Positions 35,175 to 43,861 are shown, counted from the first letter of the stretch. The stretch: DNA of 64,000 nucleotides from an uncultured Clostridia bacterium (GCA_934281605.1 CAKQXD010000009.1:1-64000), one strand, 5' to 3'. Made by a program: numbers and translations. Notes: a model not told the origin generated them from the sequence alone.

Positions 35175-37255
35175 TGCGCCGCCTCCTTTTTCAGTGCATT
35201 TACGATAAGATCCGTATGGGAGCACCGGCTCCAGTCGGCCTTTTCATTGGTAAAGTTCACCTTTGCATAAGACGCATCGTATCCCGTATCTCCCGGATGC
35301 AGCTGACTGAGCCTTAGAAAAATCTTTGCAGAATCCGTACCGGTATCAACCTGCTGCCAGCCGAAATCTCCGACGTAGCCGCTGATTGCAGCCACCGATC
35401 GAAATCTCAAAGAGTCCAGTTCTTCCACCAGATACTCATCCTCCGGCAGCCGGATAGCCAGACAGGACGCCCGAAGTACATCGCCGTCTACCCGAAACGT
35501 ATTGCCATCCCCATCACGATAGACTCCGTCCGCCGCAGCCTTTGCATTCTCAACCGAATCCGCCCGAAACGCGACCGACTTATACCAGGTCTTGCCCGAG
35601 GATGCTCCCGTGATCCGAAACAGGAAGCACGGTGCTCCGTGGGCTTCCGTCAGCTGATCCTCGTCTAGTAAAATGGACTTTTCGATCACAAGACGAGGTG
35701 CCGGCACATAGCGCCAAGTACCTGTAAACTGCACGTCGCCCTGATCAATTTTCTGCGTTTCTGCGTCCCACTGCAGCACCCAGGAGCCCTTTTCCTCTCC
35801 ATTTTCGTCCAGGACTTTATGGACCGTCCCGTCTGCCGGCGCTTCCTTCCGCTTCACCGTATCTTCCTGATAATAATGCGCCTCATCGCTGATCTTATAT
35901 GCTCCCGACTCGGTACTGATTTCCTTTGGCAGCTTGCGTTCCTCCGTCCCGCTGACGTACCGATACTTTGCATGATACGGGATCGCCAGGGTGTCCTGAA
36001 CCTCGTTGGACGTCAGCTCGACTTCCTTGTCGATGGTGGTCGTTGCTGAATTTTTCACCGTTCTCATGGGAACATCCAGCGGATCCACCGTGGTTTTGAT
36101 TTTCAGAGACAAGGTCTGTCCTGAATAATTGTCGATATTGGAGAGCCACGATGCTCCCATGGAGAAGCTGACCGTCCGGTTCCCCTCATCGTAGGTGAGA
36201 CTTCCCTGTGAAGTGATATCCTTTCCACTGCCGTCATAGACCGCCGCCGATTCATAGGTCACACCCTCCGGCAGTCTATCCGTCATCACAAAGGATGAGT
36301 AGGTCGTCATGGTATCCACGTAGAACTTCCCGATTTTCTGCGTGATCGTGTAATTGATCTCATCCCCCGCCTCATTGCGTTCCCCGCCGTCCGATGCTTT
36401 GACCGGATTGCTCATGAGAACATATGCGCTGTAGGGAATGAACTGAGTCGCACAGTTTCCCTCCGTAAACACACCCCGGAATGTGCCGCCTGTCGTCGGT
36501 GCATAAAATCCACCTTTTAAGAGCGAATCATCACCGCCCACATCGGTTGCCTTTGGAGTCGTCGCCTTATTGCCGCTGAAACTCAAAAAACACGTACTGT
36601 ATTTATAGAAGATACCAGAAAATCCACTCTTAGCTTCCCATGCTTCCTTGAAGTAATTAGCCCCTGCATCGATGTCCGACAAACACTGGAAAAACGGCAG
36701 ATTCACTACTTTCCCCGTATCGTGCCAGTACATGGTCGTCGTGATGTCGATGGTCTTGGGAGCACGATATCCTGCACCGATCCCTGCGATAGTCGAGGAC
36801 ATCCACAGGGACTCATCTGCAAGATAGCACACGGCGAAGTAATTGTCGCTCCGTTCCCCAGAGGCGTTCCGCTTTCCCACCGTGATAGAATTAAAGTGGA
36901 CTTTCGCATCGATCTGGCGACCGTTGATTTTCCCCACATTGGTAAAATTTAGATCCAGAAAGTTGGTGTAGGTAAAGGATCCTGTCTTGGTCTTGATGGG
37001 CACACACAGCATGTCGTAGTTATATTTTCCCTTGATCATCTTGCCGGACACGCCGCTCCATGTGGCCGTGTAGTTGTGGTACCCCAGATACAGCTTGTTG
37101 CTGTAGTTCACCTTCAGGCTTGTGCTGGGGATCGTCTTCAAGGTCGCCCCGTAGCAGACCGCCGTGCTCCCGAAAAACACAGTTGCCAGCAGCAGTGCTC
37201 CCAGCAGGATCCGCCACCCAAAATTTCGCGACGACCTTTTTACGGATTCGCCCAT
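35171..37255 (-). CDS. Large secreted adhesin-like protein with isopeptide D2-type domain
   Basis: A 694-residue protein with a signal peptide (hydrophobic about residues 16-37). After an N-terminal globular part without recognised homology comes a fimbrial D2-type domain (about 300-410), with VMTDRLPEGVTYESAAVYDG and FSMGASWL, a fold that forms intramolecular isopeptide bonds in Gram-positive pili. No C-terminal sorting signal is present, so it must be held by the neighbouring anchored protein or released. The ATG at 37255 follows AGGGAGG. It overlaps both neighbouring genes in the operon. Confidence 0.7.
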   Translation of the reverse strand: MGESVKRSSRNFGWRILLGALLLATVFFGSTAVCYGATLKTIPSTSLKVNYSNKLYLGYHNYTATWSGVSGKMIKGKYNYDMLCVPIKTKTGSFTYTNFLDLNFTNVGKINGRQIDAKVHFNSITVGKRNASGERSDNYFAVCYLADESLWMSSTIAGIGAGYRAPKTIDITTTMYWHDTGKVVNLPFFQCLSDIDAGANYFKEAWEAKSGFSGIFYKYSTCFLSFSGNKATTPKATDVGGDDSLLKGGFYAPTTGGTFRGVFTEGNCATQFIPYSAYVLMSNPVKASDGGERNEAGDEINYTITQKIGKFYVDTMTTYSSFVMTDRLPEGVTYESAAVYDGSGKDITSQGSLTYDEGNRTVSFSMGASWLSNIDNYSGQTLSLKIKTTVDPLDVPMRTVKNSATTTIDKEVELTSNEVQDTLAIPYHAKYRYVSGTEERKLPKEISTESGAYKISDEAHYYQEDTVKRKEAPADGTVHKVLDENGEEKGSWVLQWDAETQKIDQGDVQFTGTWRYVPAPRLVIEKSILLDEDQLTEAHGAPCFLFRITGASSGKTWYKSVAFRADSVENAKAAADGVYRDGDGNTFRVDGDVLRASCLAIRLPEDEYLVEELDSLRFRSVAAISGYVGDFGWQQVDTGTDSAKIFLRLSQLHPGDTGYDASYAKVNFTNEKADWSRCSHTDLIVNALKKEAAQ

Positions 37256-37788
37256 TTCACCGTTCCTCCCTTCTGTCCATCCGACTGGATTGTCTCACTG
37301 AAACAGATCATGCGAAAATCATCGACGTCCTCCTTGGCCGTTATGGTAGTAAACAGAGGCTCGCTGGTCTGACCCGGCAGGAGCACGTGCTGATAATAAT
37401 AGAATCCATCCTCCTGCTTCTCGCTCCAGTCCTTTTCATTGAAGTCCAGCTGTATCTTCTCCCTACATTCGGGATCTTCCACTTCTGCAAAGACCCTGAC
37501 AAGGCACGGGATGTTCCCGGTGTTTTCTACCGTCACACGCTTCTCATAGCTGCCATCCTTCTCAAATGACTCGTAGGCTCCAAAATTTTCTTCGATCCGG
37601 CTGATGTTTTCCCCTACCGTAAACCGGTTGTGGAGCGTATCCGAAGCCAGCAGAAACGCTGCAGCGACCGGGAGCACCACCGTGCAGCAAAGTAAAATAG
37701 CCGCTGCACGCCAGGAATATCTTCCGGGAAACCGCGCCAGCCGCCTGCCACGCGGTTTCCCTCCTCCATTGAAATTCCTCTCCATCAT
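37240..37788 (-). CDS. TasA/camelysin-like small exported protein
   Basis: A 182-residue protein with a basic N-terminus, a membrane segment at about residues 27-50 and an extracellular domain with VENTGNIPCLVRVFAEVEDP, the kind of strand seen in camelysin/TasA-related proteins. It probably belongs to the surface fibre made by this operon as a minor or adaptor subunit. Two adjacent ATGs (37788 and 37785) follow GGGGG; the second is better spaced. It overlaps the adhesin start by 16 bases. Confidence 0.68.
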   Translation of the reverse strand: MMERNFNGGGKPRGRRLARFPGRYSWRAAAILLCCTVVLPVAAAFLLASDTLHNRFTVGENISRIEENFGAYESFEKDGSYEKRVTVENTGNIPCLVRVFAEVEDPECREKIQLDFNEKDWSEKQEDGFYYYQHVLLPGQTSEPLFTTITAKEDVDDFRMICFSETIQSDGQKGGTVKWANP

Positions 37789-37811
37789 ATCCCCCGTTTC
37801 TCACGCCCGGA

Positions 37812-38429
37812 TCAGCTGTTCTGAGTTCGGATCAGTTTAAGTACATCCGCTGGTACGCCGCTGCTGACGCCCAGATCCTCCGTCTGGATGGCCAGCACGT
37901 CTACATCTATCGTAAGTTTCGTATCGCGATCCATCTGGCCCTCCACCAGGTTGAGAAAGGTCACGCTGTCAAAAAGCGCCCCTGTATTTCCCTGTGGAGA
38001 CAGCTTCTTCATAGCTCCATCCCCGTCGATGTAGGCATACGTGTAGACCGACGCATCAGCCTCTTCCGACTGATCTACCAGCTTCCATCCGCTGTTGACC
38101 GTATAATGGAACAGATCCTGTTTTCTGCTGTCCTGCAGACTACCATCCGCTGCCGCCGTCTTCACGGAAGCCGTCGGCACCTTCACCTGCAGAAATACAA
38201 ACGCGTCATTGCTTCCCGTGTTGGTCACCTGCGGATCCTTCTTCACCGTCTTGTTTGGCGTTAAAGCCTTCCCATCGTCCGGATCCCATCCCGGCTCCGT
38301 CAGGTCCACCGATACATTCCCTACGATAAATTCATTGGCCGCACTGTCGCGATCTGTAAAAAATGCCGTAGCTGACCCCAGCAGCATAACTCCGATGATG
38401 GCGCCGATAGCGCACGCTTTCTTTCTCAT
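37812..38429 (-). CDS. TasA-family SipW-dependent matrix protein
   Basis: A 205-residue protein with a SipW-type signal (MRKKACAIGAIIGVMLLGSATAFFTD), in which the hydrophobic run is followed by the AFFTD motif common to TasA, TapA and camelysin. The mature part has VSVDLTEPGW and TNTGSNDAFVFLQVKVPT. TasA forms extracellular fibres in biofilms. First gene of a five-gene operon with the dedicated peptidase last; promoter at 38478-38506. The ATG at 38429 follows AGGAGGAAAA. Confidence 0.82.
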   Translation of the reverse strand: MRKKACAIGAIIGVMLLGSATAFFTDRDSAANEFIVGNVSVDLTEPGWDPDDGKALTPNKTVKKDPQVTNTGSNDAFVFLQVKVPTASVKTAAADGSLQDSRKQDLFHYTVNSGWKLVDQSEEADASVYTYAYIDGDGAMKKLSPQGNTGALFDSVTFLNLVEGQMDRDTKLTIDVDVLAIQTEDLGVSSGVPADVLKLIRTQNS

Positions 38430-38477
38430 TCCGTTTTCCTCCTTTTGAATGTAATGTAAGTTTTTAACATTTTCTAA

Positions 38478-38506
38478 ATCATACATGCGCTACCATAATA
38501 TGTCAA
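38478..38506 (-). promoter_or_regulatory. Predicted promoter of the TasA-sipW operon
   Basis: Minus strand: perfect TTGACA (38506-38501), a 17-base spacer and TATGAT (38483-38478), about 48 bases before the TasA-like start. Confidence 0.72.
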
Positions 38507-38554
38507 GCAATATTTTACAAAAACTCCGTTAAATGTAACGAACGCGTCAAAAAA

Positions 38555-38583
38555 CAGAAAAAGCCGGAGCATTACACTCCGAC
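38555..38583 (-). terminator. Terminator of mtaB
   Basis: Minus strand GTCGGAG-tgtaatg-CTCCGGC (one G-U pair) followed by TTTTT, 15 bases after the mtaB stop. Confidence 0.75.
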
Positions 38584-38597
38584 TCTAAGTCTTACCT

Positions 38598-39944
38598 TTA
38601 TACCATCCGTCCCCGCATACCGTCCCGATACGCAGCTGACAGCTCCACCGAAACGAACTGGTTCAACATTCCCTTTGCAGCTTCCAGATCCTCATACGGC
38701 ACGTACACCTTGATGTAGTTGCCTGTGTAACCGGTGATCATCCGCTGTTCCTCCAGGATTTCCTCCAGCAGCACCCGTTCCGTCCGGCCTGCATTTGCTG
38801 CAAAGAACGCCTCCGCCGACTTCTTTCCCACTTCGTGAAGCTTGTCGCTTCGACGGTTTTTCACCTGCGGAGCCACATGCCCTTTCATAGAGGCCGCCTT
38901 GGTAAACGGCCGCTTGGAATACTTGAAAATGTGAGTTTTGCAGAAAGCGCATTCTTCTACAAGGCTGCAGCTGTCTTCAAAATCCGCTTCCTTTTCGCCC
39001 GGAAATCCCACGATGATATCCGTCGATAACCCGTAATACGGATCCTCCTCCCGCAGCGTAGAGACGATTTCCAGATAAGCGTCCCTGTCATACGGCCGGT
39101 TCATGGCCTCAAGCACCTGACTGCTGCCGCTCTGTGCCGAAAGATGGAGATGGTGGCACAGCTTGTCGTACTTCAGCAGTCTCTTTACATAATCTGCATT
39201 GACCACCGCCGGTTCCAGAGAACTGAGACGGATCCGAAAATCTCCTGGGATCTCGCTGAGCGCCGCGATGACCTTTTCCACGCCGTAAGGCTCTTCCGGC
39301 AGATTGCCCGCTTCATCAGGCCGGATCTGCTCCATTTCATAAAGAGCCGTATTGATGCCCGTCAGCACGATCTCCCGGTAGCCGCCAGCGATCAGCTTCT
39401 CCGCTTCTGCCACGATCTCCGAAAGCCCCCGGCTCCGGACTTTGCCCCGTGCATACGGGATGACGCAGTACGAGCAAAACCGGTTGCAGCCCTCCTGTAT
39501 CTTGATATACGCCCTCATCCGGTTTTCCGTGTTGACCACCAGCCCCGTTTCATCGTAAGCGTCCAGCTCCTCATAGCCCTTGACATGAAGCTGCCGCATA
39601 CCGTTTTCCTGAAACTCCGCAACGTAGTCCGTCAGATGGCTCTTTTCATTGGTGCCCGCCACGATGTCTACGCCGTCCACCGCCGATACTTCCTCCGGGC
39701 TGATCTGGGCGTAGCAGCCCGTCACCACCACCACGCTGTCGGGATTTACCTTCTTCATCCTGCGAATATACTGCCGGGACTTCTTGTCCGCCACAGCCGT
39801 GACCGTGCAGGTGTTGATCACGTAAACATCGGCAAACTCCCGCTCGTCCACCACAGTGTAGCCCTGCTGCTCGAACGCCGCCGCGATTGCCTCCGATTCA
39901 TACTGATTTACTTTGCATCCAAGCGTATGGAATGCGATCTTCAT
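38598..39944 (-). CDS. mtaB: tRNA t6A37 methylthiotransferase MtaB
   Basis: A 448-residue radical-SAM enzyme that adds a methylthio group to t6A37 of tRNA. The N-terminal UPF0004 domain begins KIAFHTLGCKVNQYESEAI, the radical-SAM cluster motif CNRFCSYCVIPYARG is near residue 154, and a TRAM-like RNA-binding end follows. KVNQ identifies MtaB rather than MiaB. The ATG at 39944 follows AAAGGAGA; an extended -10 (TGGTATAAT) ending at 39979 is a likely promoter. Confidence 0.95.
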   Translation of the reverse strand: MKIAFHTLGCKVNQYESEAIAAAFEQQGYTVVDEREFADVYVINTCTVTAVADKKSRQYIRRMKKVNPDSVVVVTGCYAQISPEEVSAVDGVDIVAGTNEKSHLTDYVAEFQENGMRQLHVKGYEELDAYDETGLVVNTENRMRAYIKIQEGCNRFCSYCVIPYARGKVRSRGLSEIVAEAEKLIAGGYREIVLTGINTALYEMEQIRPDEAGNLPEEPYGVEKVIAALSEIPGDFRIRLSSLEPAVVNADYVKRLLKYDKLCHHLHLSAQSGSSQVLEAMNRPYDRDAYLEIVSTLREEDPYYGLSTDIIVGFPGEKEADFEDSCSLVEECAFCKTHIFKYSKRPFTKAASMKGHVAPQVKNRRSDKLHEVGKKSAEAFFAANAGRTERVLLEEILEEQRMITGYTGNYIKVYVPYEDLEAAKGMLNQFVSVELSAAYRDGMRGRMV

Positions 39945-40084
39945 ATTCGTTCTCCTTTATGTCTCACTTCGAATCCTCATTATACCACGAATCCCTCACA
40001 CATAAAACAGGGAAAACACGCATACCGTTTACTATCTGCGCGTCTTCTGCGTTTCTGCAAAGACCGCTCCCCGGGAGGTTTCGT

Positions 40085-41896
40085 ATGAAAAAGAAAAAAG
40101 CCAGAGTCGTCTTCGCCTCTCTTCTCATCGTCAGCATCGTCTGTTCCATGTGTCTAACCGCCCTTTCCGAGCAGCCGCTCCTGCCCCTGAGCCGCAAAGT
40201 TTCCGACCCCGAAAAACCGCTGAAATGGGTGGAATTCAACGTGCCATACGAGCCGCTGAAACGGGCCATGGATATCGACGTGGACAGCTATCAGGACAAA
40301 ATCCATATAAGCTGGATCGATCTTCTAGCCTATCTTGGGGCACGCTACGGCGGCGATTTCAGTCAGTATCAGGATTCCCACATGGACGATTTTGCTGCAA
40401 AGATCAAGAACGGCAAATCAGTGGCTTCCCTGACGAAAGATATGAAGTATTTCGATTACTACAGCCGCGCCTACGGTGCGGTTTTGCAGGGGATGCTGGG
40501 GGAATATCAGATCCGCATTCCCGATGAAAAGATGAGCAAAGATACCTGGAAAAAAGCCTACGGGCTCAAGGCCTTTTCTCCCATCGCCGACGGCTTTTAC
40601 TACGAGGATTTTGACGATTTCGGAACCAGCCGCAGCTACGGCTACAGCCGCCGCCATCTGGGACACGACCTTATGACCTCCGTGGGAAGTCCGGTAGTCG
40701 CCATCGAAAGCGGCACGGTGGAAGCCCTGGGCTGGAATCAGTACGGCGGCTGGCGCATCGGCATCCGCAGCTTCGATAAGCAGCGCTATTACTACTACGC
40801 CCATCTGCGTAAAGACGCGCCCTTTGCATCAGATCTGCACGTGGGAGCCACCGTTACCGCCGGAGACGTCATCGGATACACCGGGCAGACCGGTTACAGC
40901 CTGAAGGAAAACACCAACAACATCGACACGCCCCACCTCCACCTGGGGATGCAGCTGGTCTTCGACGAGGATGCCAAGGACAGCCCAACCCAGATCTGGA
41001 TCGATCTTTACAGCATCACCAAGCTTCTGTCCTCCCATCGCTCCACCGTGGTGCGCCAGGATGACGGCCAGTACCAGCGAAAATATCCGTTCTCCGAAGG
41101 CAATTACTACCTCAACGAGCTGCAGGCCAACGCCGCCATCACCCACGAAAGCCAGATCGAGCTACCGATCCTCATGTACCATTCCATGCTGAAAGATCCG
41201 GTCAAGCCGAGCCAGTACATCGTCTCCCCCGATCTCTTTGAAAAAGACCTGAAATACATCCGTAAAAAAGGGTACACGCCGGTCTTCATGAAAGAGGTCA
41301 TCGACTACGTCAACGGCACTGGATCTCTGCCGAAAAAGCCCATCGTCCTTTCATTCGACGACGGCTACTACAACAACTATTACTACGCGTTCCCGCTGCT
41401 GAAAAAATATAAAATGAAAGCGGTCATCTCCGTCGTGGGAAAGCTGTCCGACGACTTCAGCCAGACTCCGGACGAAAATCCCAACTACGCCCACCTGACC
41501 TGGGACGACATCCTGGAAATGCATCTGTCCGGCTACTGGGAGATCCAGAACCACTCCTATAACTGTCATTCCTACGCCCAGCGCAACGGCGTGTCCCAGA
41601 CGGCTGCCGAAACCAAAGAATCTTATGCAAAGTTCCTGTCCTCCGATATCTGGCATCTGCAGAACAAGATCGCCTATGTCACAGGCGTCGCTCCCAACAC
41701 CTTCACCTACCCCTTCGGAGCATTCAGCGAAAACACCGATGAGATCCTGCGGGAAATCGGCTTCCAGGCGACCCTCAGCTGCACCGAAGGCGTCAGCGTC
41801 ATCAAACGCGGCGACCCCGACTGCCTCTACCGCCTCAAACGCCACCTCCGCCCGCCGGACAAAAGCCCGGAAGAGTTTTTTACGTTTTTGAAATAG
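40085..41896 (+). CDS. M23 peptidase-polysaccharide deacetylase fusion, exported
   Basis: A 603-residue protein: a signal peptide or anchor (about residues 1-27), a wall-associated middle with an M23/LytM-like domain (about 190-310; GHDLMTSVGSPVVAIESGTV, later PHLHLGMQ) and a NodB polysaccharide deacetylase domain (about 360-600; FDDGYYNNYYYAFPLL near 422). It could both cut stem peptides and deacetylate glycan in the cell wall. In the M23 part HLHLG is present, and the first ligand is in GHD. The ATG at 40085 follows GGGAGGT; the longer open frame upstream overlaps mtaB. Monocistronic, divergent from mtaB. Confidence 0.85.
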   Translation: MKKKKARVVFASLLIVSIVCSMCLTALSEQPLLPLSRKVSDPEKPLKWVEFNVPYEPLKRAMDIDVDSYQDKIHISWIDLLAYLGARYGGDFSQYQDSHMDDFAAKIKNGKSVASLTKDMKYFDYYSRAYGAVLQGMLGEYQIRIPDEKMSKDTWKKAYGLKAFSPIADGFYYEDFDDFGTSRSYGYSRRHLGHDLMTSVGSPVVAIESGTVEALGWNQYGGWRIGIRSFDKQRYYYYAHLRKDAPFASDLHVGATVTAGDVIGYTGQTGYSLKENTNNIDTPHLHLGMQLVFDEDAKDSPTQIWIDLYSITKLLSSHRSTVVRQDDGQYQRKYPFSEGNYYLNELQANAAITHESQIELPILMYHSMLKDPVKPSQYIVSPDLFEKDLKYIRKKGYTPVFMKEVIDYVNGTGSLPKKPIVLSFDDGYYNNYYYAFPLLKKYKMKAVISVVGKLSDDFSQTPDENPNYAHLTWDDILEMHLSGYWEIQNHSYNCHSYAQRNGVSQTAAETKESYAKFLSSDIWHLQNKIAYVTGVAPNTFTYPFGAFSENTDEILREIGFQATLSCTEGVSVIKRGDPDCLYRLKRHLRPPDKSPEEFFTFLK

Positions 41897-41900
41897 AGGA

Positions 41901-42087
41901 TGGCAGGTCGGCTCCGGCCGCCGGTGCTCGTCCGCAGGCAGGCTTCTGCGGCTCGCTCACAGAAAGCAGGGTGTCCTATGAACTCACGCCTCCGGCGCTC
42001 AAACAGCATAGGACACCAGCTGCTTTCCCTCCTCGCTTCGCCGGAACCTGCACTGCTCCGATCAAAGCGGCCCTCGCCGCCCTGCCA
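41901..42087. repeat. Large nested inverted-repeat element
   Basis: The first part of a 537-base gene-free stretch. TGGCAGG (41901-41907) pairs with CCTGCCA (42081-42087) around inner hairpins: CCGCAG/CTGCGG (about 41932-41951) and GGTGTCCTATG (41970-41980) with CATAGGACACC (42007-42017), extended by AAAGCAG/CTGCTTT. About 187 bases in all, rich in G+C and placed just after the M23-deacetylase gene. It has no T run, so it is not a simple terminator; a mobile repeat or structured RNA are alternatives. Confidence 0.55.
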
Positions 42088-42132
42088 AAGCGCTTCATTG
42101 TAAAAACTTTGATTGTAATCACCCCGAGAATA

Positions 42133-42380
42133 ATTTCAGTCAGTCTGACCACCTGGACCATAGAAAACTGACTGAAATCGACTCGCAAATCCAGTCCTAC
42201 CAGTTCACCCAACGCTCATCCAGCCAGATTTACCCCTCAGTTTCCGTCACTTGCACCCCCGTAAATCCTTCCAACTGACGGAAACTGCAGCCAGCACTCT
42301 AATCAAGCTCCTCAAGACTACACATCACCAGCTTCATTTCAGTCACCCTAACCCCCGAAATGTCAGCTAACTGACGGAAA
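42133..42380. repeat. Array of three 44-base palindromic repeats
   Basis: Three imperfect palindromes of equal 44-base core length with 9-base arms TTTC(A/C)GTCA and TGAC(T/G)GAAA and a 26-base centre start at 42134, about 42241 and 42337, roughly 100 bases apart. The first two extend outward to 11-12-bp arms. The second and third also share central bases (a CCCCCG run), so they are copies of one element. No gene or T run is associated; nothing else is seen in 42088-42433. Confidence 0.65.
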
Positions 42381-42433
42381 AACATTTAACCAATCACTCC
42401 CCGCTTATATCACACTGCTTCGCATCGAACAGA

Positions 42434-42787
42434 TTACTCCAACACCTGCGCCTTATGCGTAATAATATAAATAAAATCATCTACAGAGAAAGATACCCTC
42501 GTCTCTGCTGGATCCATTCCGAATTCCTCACTTATCTTATTAATGATCCATACGATTCCTTCCTTTTCCGTTATTAAATATTCATTGCCATCTATAAAGT
42601 TTCCCACATACTGGTCCTCTTCATATAAAATATCAGGAAATTTTGCTTTGCGCTCGTCATCAGGGCATCGAATAAAATCAATCGTTTCATCTATGTACTC
42701 ATCTTCCATATCGTACAGCAAAAAATTTTTAATTTGGTACTGCTGCATTTTATTATATTGCTTCAATATACACTTCACGCTGTTCAT
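42434..42787 (-). CDS. Hypothetical protein, 117 residues
   Basis: An acidic, soluble protein with no signal peptide and no family I recognise. It starts MNSVKCILKQYNKMQQYQIK and contains two short hydrophobic strands near the C-terminus (IVWIINKISEEF and DDFIYIITHKAQ). GGAAAG seven bases before the ATG at 42787 supports translation. It is A+T-richer than neighbouring core genes and lies between palindromic repeat arrays, with the second orphan gene 49 bases upstream. The pair could be an acquired cassette such as an immunity module, but that is a guess. Confidence 0.6.
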   Translation of the reverse strand: MNSVKCILKQYNKMQQYQIKNFLLYDMEDEYIDETIDFIRCPDDERKAKFPDILYEEDQYVGNFIDGNEYLITEKEGIVWIINKISEEFGMDPAETRVSFSVDDFIYIITHKAQVLE

Positions 42788-42836
42788 AAAATTTACTTTC
42801 CAATTTTACAGCCAATAATGCCATGCTATTCACACT

Positions 42837-43346
42837 CTATACAATAAGACATCCTATCGCTTCAGTCGCCTCTTCAGTTCCTTGAATCCAGTCAACTTTC
42901 TCCTCACGCATTTTATGAAATCTGATTTCAACATGATCGCCAACATAATCGTCAACCGCATAGATCAGAAAACAAAACTGTGCATCTGGATCCAGCATTT
43001 TCAACTGAGGTATCCAGCAATCAATCACTAACAAAGCAACCCGCACACCCACAGCTTTGGAAATGTCCTCCTCAAAAAAAGTATTGATACGGACTTCATT
43101 ATTATAAAGCTCATAATTGATGGGATCCTGTTGATATAGGTCCTCCATGACAAGATCATACGACTCTTCCAGTTGCTCTGGACTTTCATCAGTCATAATG
43201 ATGCAATCCCTCACCTTTTTTAAAGGAGGGTGAAACAGTTTAATCAGGTTCGTCGTGTTTACAGATATAACCTCGTTTAAACTTTCATCTGAAATCCGAT
43301 CCAGCAGATTTCTCATGCTCTTATTCAAACTCCATTTTCCATTCAT
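42837..43346 (-). CDS. Hypothetical protein, 169 residues
   Basis: A soluble acidic protein of unknown family, beginning MNGKWSLNKSMRNLLDRISD. The middle is strongly acidic (SPEQLEESYDLVMEDLYQQD), with a more hydrophobic stretch VRVALLVIDCWIPQLK at about 100-115. AGGAAG six bases before the ATG at 43346 supports the start. Co-directional with the 117-residue gene 49 bases downstream, and flanked on both sides by gene-free hairpin zones. No function is assigned. Confidence 0.6.
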   Translation of the reverse strand: MNGKWSLNKSMRNLLDRISDESLNEVISVNTTNLIKLFHPPLKKVRDCIIMTDESPEQLEESYDLVMEDLYQQDPINYELYNNEVRINTFFEEDISKAVGVRVALLVIDCWIPQLKMLDPDAQFCFLIYAVDDYVGDHVEIRFHKMREEKVDWIQGTEEATEAIGCLIV

Positions 43347-43529
43347 GGCATTCTTCCTCTCACTATAAAATTCCCCTATTAGCTTATCATAAAAAATACC
43401 CCGCTTCCAGTTCTCACATACCCTCCAGGATAATTCGCTTCAAGCGGGTCACAGAAAAATGCCCTGAATTGCCATTTGACAAAGGCTTTCAGATAGTTTC
43501 TCTCAACACAGCTAAAATTCCTATAAATA

Positions 43530-43797
43530 AACTATCCTGTATGATCCTTCACTTCTCATCCAGGATAGTTCCTCCATCCCTGATCATGGCAAACTAACAT
43601 ATCCCCTACTTTTTTCTCAATTCAGGGTATTCCCGCCGAACCTAATTGCTCCAAACTATCCGATAGCGCTCCGACAGTCCAGCTTCAGGTTAATTTCCCC
43701 GTGCAATCAGCCCAACCCCGGTCAACCAGCTCCCATCGCAACATCGCAAAAACCAAACCTCCCCATTTCCAGGCAATCGCCCGAAAATGGGGAGGTT
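43530..43797. repeat. Two further long-loop palindromes in a gene-free stretch
   Basis: The 515 bases between 43347 and 43861 hold no gene. AACTATCCTG (43530-43539) pairs with CAGGATAGTT (43561-43570), and AACCTCCCCATTT (43756-43768) pairs with AAATGGGGAGGTT (43785-43797): elements of 41-42 bases with 16-21-base loops, alike in size to the 42.1-42.4 kb array but different in arm sequence. A weaker CCCGCTT/AAGCGGG pair spans 43400-43448, and it contains CCAGGATAATTC, a near copy of the right arm at 43561. Confidence 0.5.
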
Positions 43798-43861
43798 AAT
43801 TCTCACTATAGATCTGCAAACACAGCATTCCATCACAGTCTGCTACTATCCAGGCTGCCTT

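Noticed and set aside
40418..41845. Several open frames of 60-164 codons antisense to the M23-deacetylase gene
   Set aside because: Val/Gly-rich translations with no ribosome sites; they mirror the biased third codon positions of the real gene.
42133..43797. CRISPR array or integron attC sites
   Set aside because: Repeats are palindromic, few and diverged with no equal spacers or cas genes; I do not find the conserved attC core GTTRRRY/RYYYAAC in consistent positions, nor an integrase in the window.
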